23,083 nt of DNA from CAZIOH01 sp964540815. Its GTDB lineage: Bacteria; Myxococcota_A; Polyangia; Fen-1088. Made by a program: the position numbers and the translations under genes. The notes under the pieces are model-generated. The model made no database searches and was not told the DNA's origin. It saw nothing but the letters and a program-made list of their open reading frames with translations. The DNA is taken from NCBI GenBank assembly GCA_964540815.1, contig CAZIOH010000105.1, forward strand, positions 1 to 23,083. Reading direction: 5' to 3'. Within the stretch, counting starts at the first letter, position 1. Each line of letters opens with the position of its first letter. Positions 19,251 to 23,083 of this stretch are shown in pieces.

Positions 19251-21527
19251 ATGCAGCGCACCCCGCGACCGTTCCGACCGTCCTCGCCTCGACCCCGGCT
19301 TCGCCGCTTCCCCATCTGGCCGCTGGTGGTGGCGTCATCGCTGTCGCTCGCTTCGATCGGCCAGTTGGCAGACGCCGCCGGAACGGCCACCCCGCCGCCG
19401 GCGGGACCAGGGCTCGTGGTCCCCCCGATCTTCGTTCCAGCCACGTCCGCTCCATCGACGCACGGCGCGGACGAGGGTGCGGGCGAGGGCGAGCCCGGCT
19501 CGGCGAGGTCGCGCAACGACGTCGTGCTCGGCGGCGCACCCTCGTTGTCGGGCGCGAGCGGTCTCTTGCACGTGTCCACCGCCGCGATCGGCCGCGCGGG
19601 CGAGCTGCACCTCGGGCTGCGCGGGCAATACTTCTCGGCGACCAACTTCCTCGGACCGTCCGATCACGATCGCCGCCTGGTCCACGATCTGGTCTGGTCG
19701 TTGAAGGTCACGCCGACCTTCGAGCTGTTCGGGGATCTCGGCGGCGCCAGCAACCGCAACGAGCGGACGCGCGGGGCGACCGACGTCGATCCCGAGGTCA
19801 TCCGCGGAGGTGGCCGCCTCGCGGTCGGGGCCAAGGTGATCAAGGCGGTCGGTCCGCGCCTCACCCTCGGGCTCGAGGCCGCGCTCCGTCTGTCGGCGGG
19901 TCCGTCGGACCTGCTGATCGCGTTCGGCGAGACCTCGTGGTGGCTCGGGCCGATGGTGTCGTACGACGGCGTGGGGGTGGGGCCGGTGCCCTTCCGGGTG
20001 CATCTTGCGATCAACTATCTGGCCGACCACTCGCGCGATCTCGGAGCCTTCACGACCGACAGCCTGGCGGCGCGCCAGGCGGTGCGGTTCGCCTACGGCA
20101 TGTCCCCGGGACGGTTTCGTTCGACCCTGGCCCTCGAGGTCCCATTCCTGCGGGGCGAGGAGCCGCACCGGGCAACCGGCGGTTCGGCGGCGGCGGCGGC
20201 GGCGGTGGACGCGTTCCTCGAATACAGCCTCGACCGCCTGGTCGGGGGGGCGGATGCGAGCTTCAAGGAGTACGACGCTCCCGCGTGCGGGACGATGTGC
20301 TCGAACGCGCGGGTGCAGACCACCTGGACGCTCGGGGTGCGGGCGCAGGTCCGCGGCGCGCTGGCGCTGGAGCTGGGCCTCGACCTGCGAGACCGCTCCG
20401 CCTCGCTCCGCTACGGTCCGCCACAACCTCCGTACAACCTGATCTTCGGCCTGCTCTATCCCTTCGAGGTCGAAGCCTGGCTCCACTCCCGGTCGACGTC
20501 GGCGTCGGCGGTGTCGGGGCGCGCCACATCCGAGGCGGGGCTCGCCAGGGGGGCCCCCGCGGCGGAGGGGGGCGGTTCCATCGCGGCGGCCGGGGCCTCT
20601 CCGCCCGGGGCGGTGGGCGCCGAGCCGGGCGGCGCGGTGGGCCGCGAGACGGGCGGCCCCGCGGCCGGACCGGCCGACGTGGTCGCCGGCATCGGCACCC
20701 CGACAGGCACCCCGACAGGAATGGCCGGAGCGGCGCCGTCCGGATCCTCGTCACCTGCTTCAGCTGCCTCGGTGGCCCCAGCGGCGACCGGGGCGGCGGG
20801 CACTTCGGCCGCATCCGGCAGCGGGCCACGCGAGCTCGCCGGCGCGGCGGCGTCGCCTGTGCCCCTCCCCGCCCCCGACGGGCGGGCCCTGCAGATCCTG
20901 CGCCTCGAAGGGCGCGGCCAGGTCCGCGGCCGGGTCACCGATCCCACGGGGCGAGGCCTGCAGGCCGCGCTGGTGATGCGGGGTCCGCGTCAGTCCGCGC
21001 AGGCCGCCTCGGACGGGCAGGGCGTCTTCATCCTGCAGCTCCTGCCCGGCCGTTACCACCTGCGTGTGCAGTCGCCGGGCTTCGAGCTCCAGGAGATGGA
21101 GGTCGAGATCACGATCGGCGGCGACACGCGGCTCGACGTCCGCCTGCAACCGCCGGCGAGTGACCCGAGCGTCGTGCTCCAGACGCGGGAGATCAAGCTC
21201 GTGCGTCCAATCCGGTTCGTGGAGGGGCGGGTCGAGCTGACCGCGGACGCCCAGCTGCTGCTGAAGTCGGTGGCCGAGGTGCTGGGGGTCCACCCCGAGA
21301 TCACCCAGCTGCGCATCGTGGCCCACACCGACGGCGAGCCCACCGCGGAAGCCGACGAGCTGACCTTGCGCCAGGCGGAGGCGGTCCGCGCGTTCCTGGT
21401 CGGCCGCGGGGTGGCCGAGGCGCGCCTCGGCGTGCGGGGCGCCGGGGCCAGGGAGCCCCTCTTGCCGAGCACCACGCCCCTCAACCGCGCCCGCAATCGC
21501 CGGGTCGAATTCCAGCTCGCGCCCTGA
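19251..21527 (+). CDS. OmpA-family outer-membrane protein with barrel, linker and regulatory-like domain
   Basis: 758 residues. An Arg-rich signal peptide (about 1-43, h-region WPLVVASSLSLASIG) is followed by an outer-membrane barrel-like region (about 90-415: LHLGLRGQYFSATNFLG, RVHLAINYLAD, LALELGLDLRDRS). A 150-residue Ala/Gly/Pro/Ser linker follows, then a carboxypeptidase regulatory-like beta sandwich at about 585-660 (GQVRGRVTDPTGRGLQAA, PGRYHLRVQSPGFE). The OmpA C-terminal peptidoglycan-binding domain ends it: LRIVAHTDGEP, LTLRQAEAVRAFLVGRGV, RLGVRGAGAREPL, NRARNRRVEFQL. The order barrel-linker-CarboxypepD_reg-OmpA anchors the outer membrane to peptidoglycan. ATG 19251 is preferred over an upstream in-frame start because it begins a proper signal peptide. 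A TATCTT run (19210-19215) is a weak -10. Confidence 0.88.
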   Translation: MQRTPRPFRPSSPRPRLRRFPIWPLVVASSLSLASIGQLADAAGTATPPPAGPGLVVPPIFVPATSAPSTHGADEGAGEGEPGSARSRNDVVLGGAPSLSGASGLLHVSTAAIGRAGELHLGLRGQYFSATNFLGPSDHDRRLVHDLVWSLKVTPTFELFGDLGGASNRNERTRGATDVDPEVIRGGGRLAVGAKVIKAVGPRLTLGLEAALRLSAGPSDLLIAFGETSWWLGPMVSYDGVGVGPVPFRVHLAINYLADHSRDLGAFTTDSLAARQAVRFAYGMSPGRFRSTLALEVPFLRGEEPHRATGGSAAAAAAVDAFLEYSLDRLVGGADASFKEYDAPACGTMCSNARVQTTWTLGVRAQVRGALALELGLDLRDRSASLRYGPPQPPYNLIFGLLYPFEVEAWLHSRSTSASAVSGRATSEAGLARGAPAAEGGGSIAAAGASPPGAVGAEPGGAVGRETGGPAAGPADVVAGIGTPTGTPTGMAGAAPSGSSSPASAASVAPAATGAAGTSAASGSGPRELAGAAASPVPLPAPDGRALQILRLEGRGQVRGRVTDPTGRGLQAALVMRGPRQSAQAASDGQGVFILQLLPGRYHLRVQSPGFELQEMEVEITIGGDTRLDVRLQPPASDPSVVLQTREIKLVRPIRFVEGRVELTADAQLLLKSVAEVLGVHPEITQLRIVAHTDGEPTAEADELTLRQAEAVRAFLVGRGVAEARLGVRGAGAREPLLPSTTPLNRARNRRVEFQLAP

Positions 21528-21546
21528 GGACAGGTCCCGGCAACGG

Positions 21547-21573
21547 CCGGCCCACCACCTGCGGGCGGGCCGG
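21547..21573 (+). terminator. Stem-loop after the OmpA-family gene
   Basis: CCGGCCC (21547-21553) pairs with GGGCCGG (21567-21573) over a 13-nt loop, 20 bp past the stop. No T-tract follows; called from position and stem only. Confidence 0.4.
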
Positions 21574-21681
21574 GGTTGGGGGGCGAGGGCCGGCTCCCGG
21601 CTGGGCTGGGCTGGCCTTGGCCTTCCAATCGCCCTCGGCCCGTGCCGCCTGGGCCGCCCGCCCGATCGACGAGCGCCGTGG

Positions 21682-21708
21682 TTGCCCGGGCGGATCGCCG
21701 GCTATAAT
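21682..21708 (+). promoter_or_regulatory. Promoter of the polytopic membrane protein gene (leaderless-type)
   Basis: TTGCCC (21682-21687), spacer 15 bp, then a perfect TATAAT (21703-21708). It ends 6 nt before the ATG at 21715, so the expected +1 falls on or next to the A of the start codon. This is the clearest promoter in the window. Confidence 0.65.
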
Positions 21709-21714
21709 GCAAGG

Positions 21715-22569
21715 ATGAAGTCGATCTCCGAGCTGACCGCCTGGGTAGCCGACATTGGTCTCGTCAAGACCCGACGCGCGGTGGCCGCGCTGCCGCTCAG
21801 CTTCTTCGTGATGCTCTACGTGATGGTGTCGATGAACGCCCCGGACGGGTGGACCGGTGCGCTGGTTGGCCTCTCGGCCTGCTACCTGGTGGCGTTCCTG
21901 GCGATCGTGGCCGAGTGGTTCTGGGGGCGGTGGTTCGCGAGCGGGATCGCCTGGTCGGGGGTGATGGTGGGCGCGATCTCCCTGGTGATGCTCGGGTGGT
22001 CCATCCCGCTCGCCCTTTACACCGGGCTGCACGGGCTGGTGCTGGTGCTGCTGATGGGCCCGAAGATGGCCGCGCTCTACGACCTGCAGGAGGCCTGGCG
22101 CGCCAAGTTCCGCATGGACGAGTTCGGGGTCGCGCGCCTGCGCAAGACCGTGACCCGGGCGGCCGCCTCGTTGCCGGGGATGATCCTCTGGGCCCTCGGC
22201 CCGAAGAACCCCGACCAGTCGCTGGTCCACGGTGCGTTCGCGCTCGGGCTCGGCGCGCTCGGGGTCATCGGTCTCGGGGCGATCCTGCGCGGACGAACCT
22301 GGGGGCTGCTGGCCCTCGCCACCACCGCGCTCTGCCTGACGGTCCACGCCCCATGGCACGCCCGCGGCACCGAGTTCCTGGGCGCCGTCCCGTTCCTGGT
22401 GGAGCCCTCCTTCGCGCGCGCTCTCGGTGGTTTCCCGGGAGCGGTCGTGCTGCTCGCGCTCAGCAGCGCGGTGATCGGGGTGATCCTGGCCGCCGCCGTG
22501 GCCCCCTTCGCCGTCCCCCTCGTCCGCGCCCTTCGTTCTCCGCCCGCACCGCGCGCCCCCCGCGGCTGA
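21715..22569 (+). CDS. Polytopic membrane protein of unknown function
   Basis: 284 residues with about seven hydrophobic segments, for example ALPLSFFVMLYVMVSM, ALVGLSACYLVAFLAIVAEW, VMVGAISLVMLGWSIPLAL, HGLVLVLLMGPKMAAL, HGAFALGLGALGVIGLGAIL, LLALATTALCLTV and AVVLLALSSAVIGVILAAAV. A charged cytoplasmic loop lies near 128-150 (LQEAWRAKFRMDEFGVARLRK). No family motif is recognised. ATG 21715 is chosen because the TATAAT box lies 6 nt upstream; the longer in-frame TTG at 21682 would fall inside the -35. It converges on the pyrophosphatase gene, with the two stops 21 bp apart. Confidence 0.75.
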   Translation: MKSISELTAWVADIGLVKTRRAVAALPLSFFVMLYVMVSMNAPDGWTGALVGLSACYLVAFLAIVAEWFWGRWFASGIAWSGVMVGAISLVMLGWSIPLALYTGLHGLVLVLLMGPKMAALYDLQEAWRAKFRMDEFGVARLRKTVTRAAASLPGMILWALGPKNPDQSLVHGAFALGLGALGVIGLGAILRGRTWGLLALATTALCLTVHAPWHARGTEFLGAVPFLVEPSFARALGGFPGAVVLLALSSAVIGVILAAAVAPFAVPLVRALRSPPAPRAPRG

Positions 22570-22590
22570 GCGGCGGGCGGCCATCGACGC

Positions 22591-22594
<4 letters not shown>
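22566..22594. terminator. Bidirectional terminator-like inverted repeat between convergent genes
   Basis: CTGAGCG (22566-22572) and CGCTCAG (22588-22594) form a perfect 7-bp stem around a 15-nt loop. Each arm contains the TGA stop of one of the two converging genes. There is no T-tract. Confidence 0.4.

Positions 22595-23083
<489 letters not shown>

Overview
The window is about 70% G+C and densely coded, and it looks like chromosomal DNA of a Myxococcota-type (deltaproteobacterial) organism. The signs are a Hanks-type Ser/Thr kinase with a transmembrane segment and long extracytoplasmic tail, encoded next to a PEGA-like protein. Others are a Cys-rich von Willebrand factor A lipoprotein, an OmpA protein with a Pro/Ala/Gly linker, an orphan sensor kinase, and many lineage-specific proteins. 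The phylum call is inference. No tRNA, rRNA, CRISPR, prophage or insertion sequence was seen.

Layout. 1-513 (-) is the N-terminal part of aspartyl-tRNA synthetase, cut by the window edge. 698-1660 (+) is a DHH/DHHA1-type phosphoesterase, convergent with a peptidase M1/HEAT-repeat protein (1691-4348, -). 4454-4948 (+) is a START/SRPBCC-like protein. 4949-5509 holds a low-G+C island with a truncated HEPN-domain gene and then a gene-poor stretch. 5510-7091 (-) is a two-gene DNA transaction operon: a DnaQ-fold exonuclease followed by an AAG-type 3-methyladenine DNA glycosylase. 7159-8714 (+) is a DUF4266 lipoprotein plus DUF3570 outer-membrane protein pair. 8762-10279 (-) is the VWA lipoprotein, preceded by a 20-bp perfect palindrome. 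10524-11812 (+) is a small membrane protein translationally coupled to a short-chain dehydrogenase. 11891-12808 (+) is a two-TM protein of unknown function. 12882-15960 (-) is the PEGA-like protein and Ser/Thr kinase operon. 16118-18244 (+) is a sensor histidine kinase followed by a small hydrophobic protein. 18304-19125 (-) is a zinc-ribbon protein. 19251-21527 (+) is an OmpA-family protein. 21715-22569 (+) is a polytopic membrane protein. 22591-23083 (-) is the C-terminal end of a membrane-bound pyrophosphatase.

Functionally this is mostly a mosaic of housekeeping (aspS, pyrophosphatase), DNA repair, envelope and signalling genes, not one dedicated system. The most striking pattern is regulatory. 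At least six genes without a Shine-Dalgarno sequence have a TANNNT -10 element placed exactly 6-7 nt before the start codon, as expected for leaderless transcripts. Other points of interest are the DUF4266/DUF3570 pair without its usual redox partners, the decayed HEPN gene, and several operator-like palindromes and repeats in intergenic DNA.
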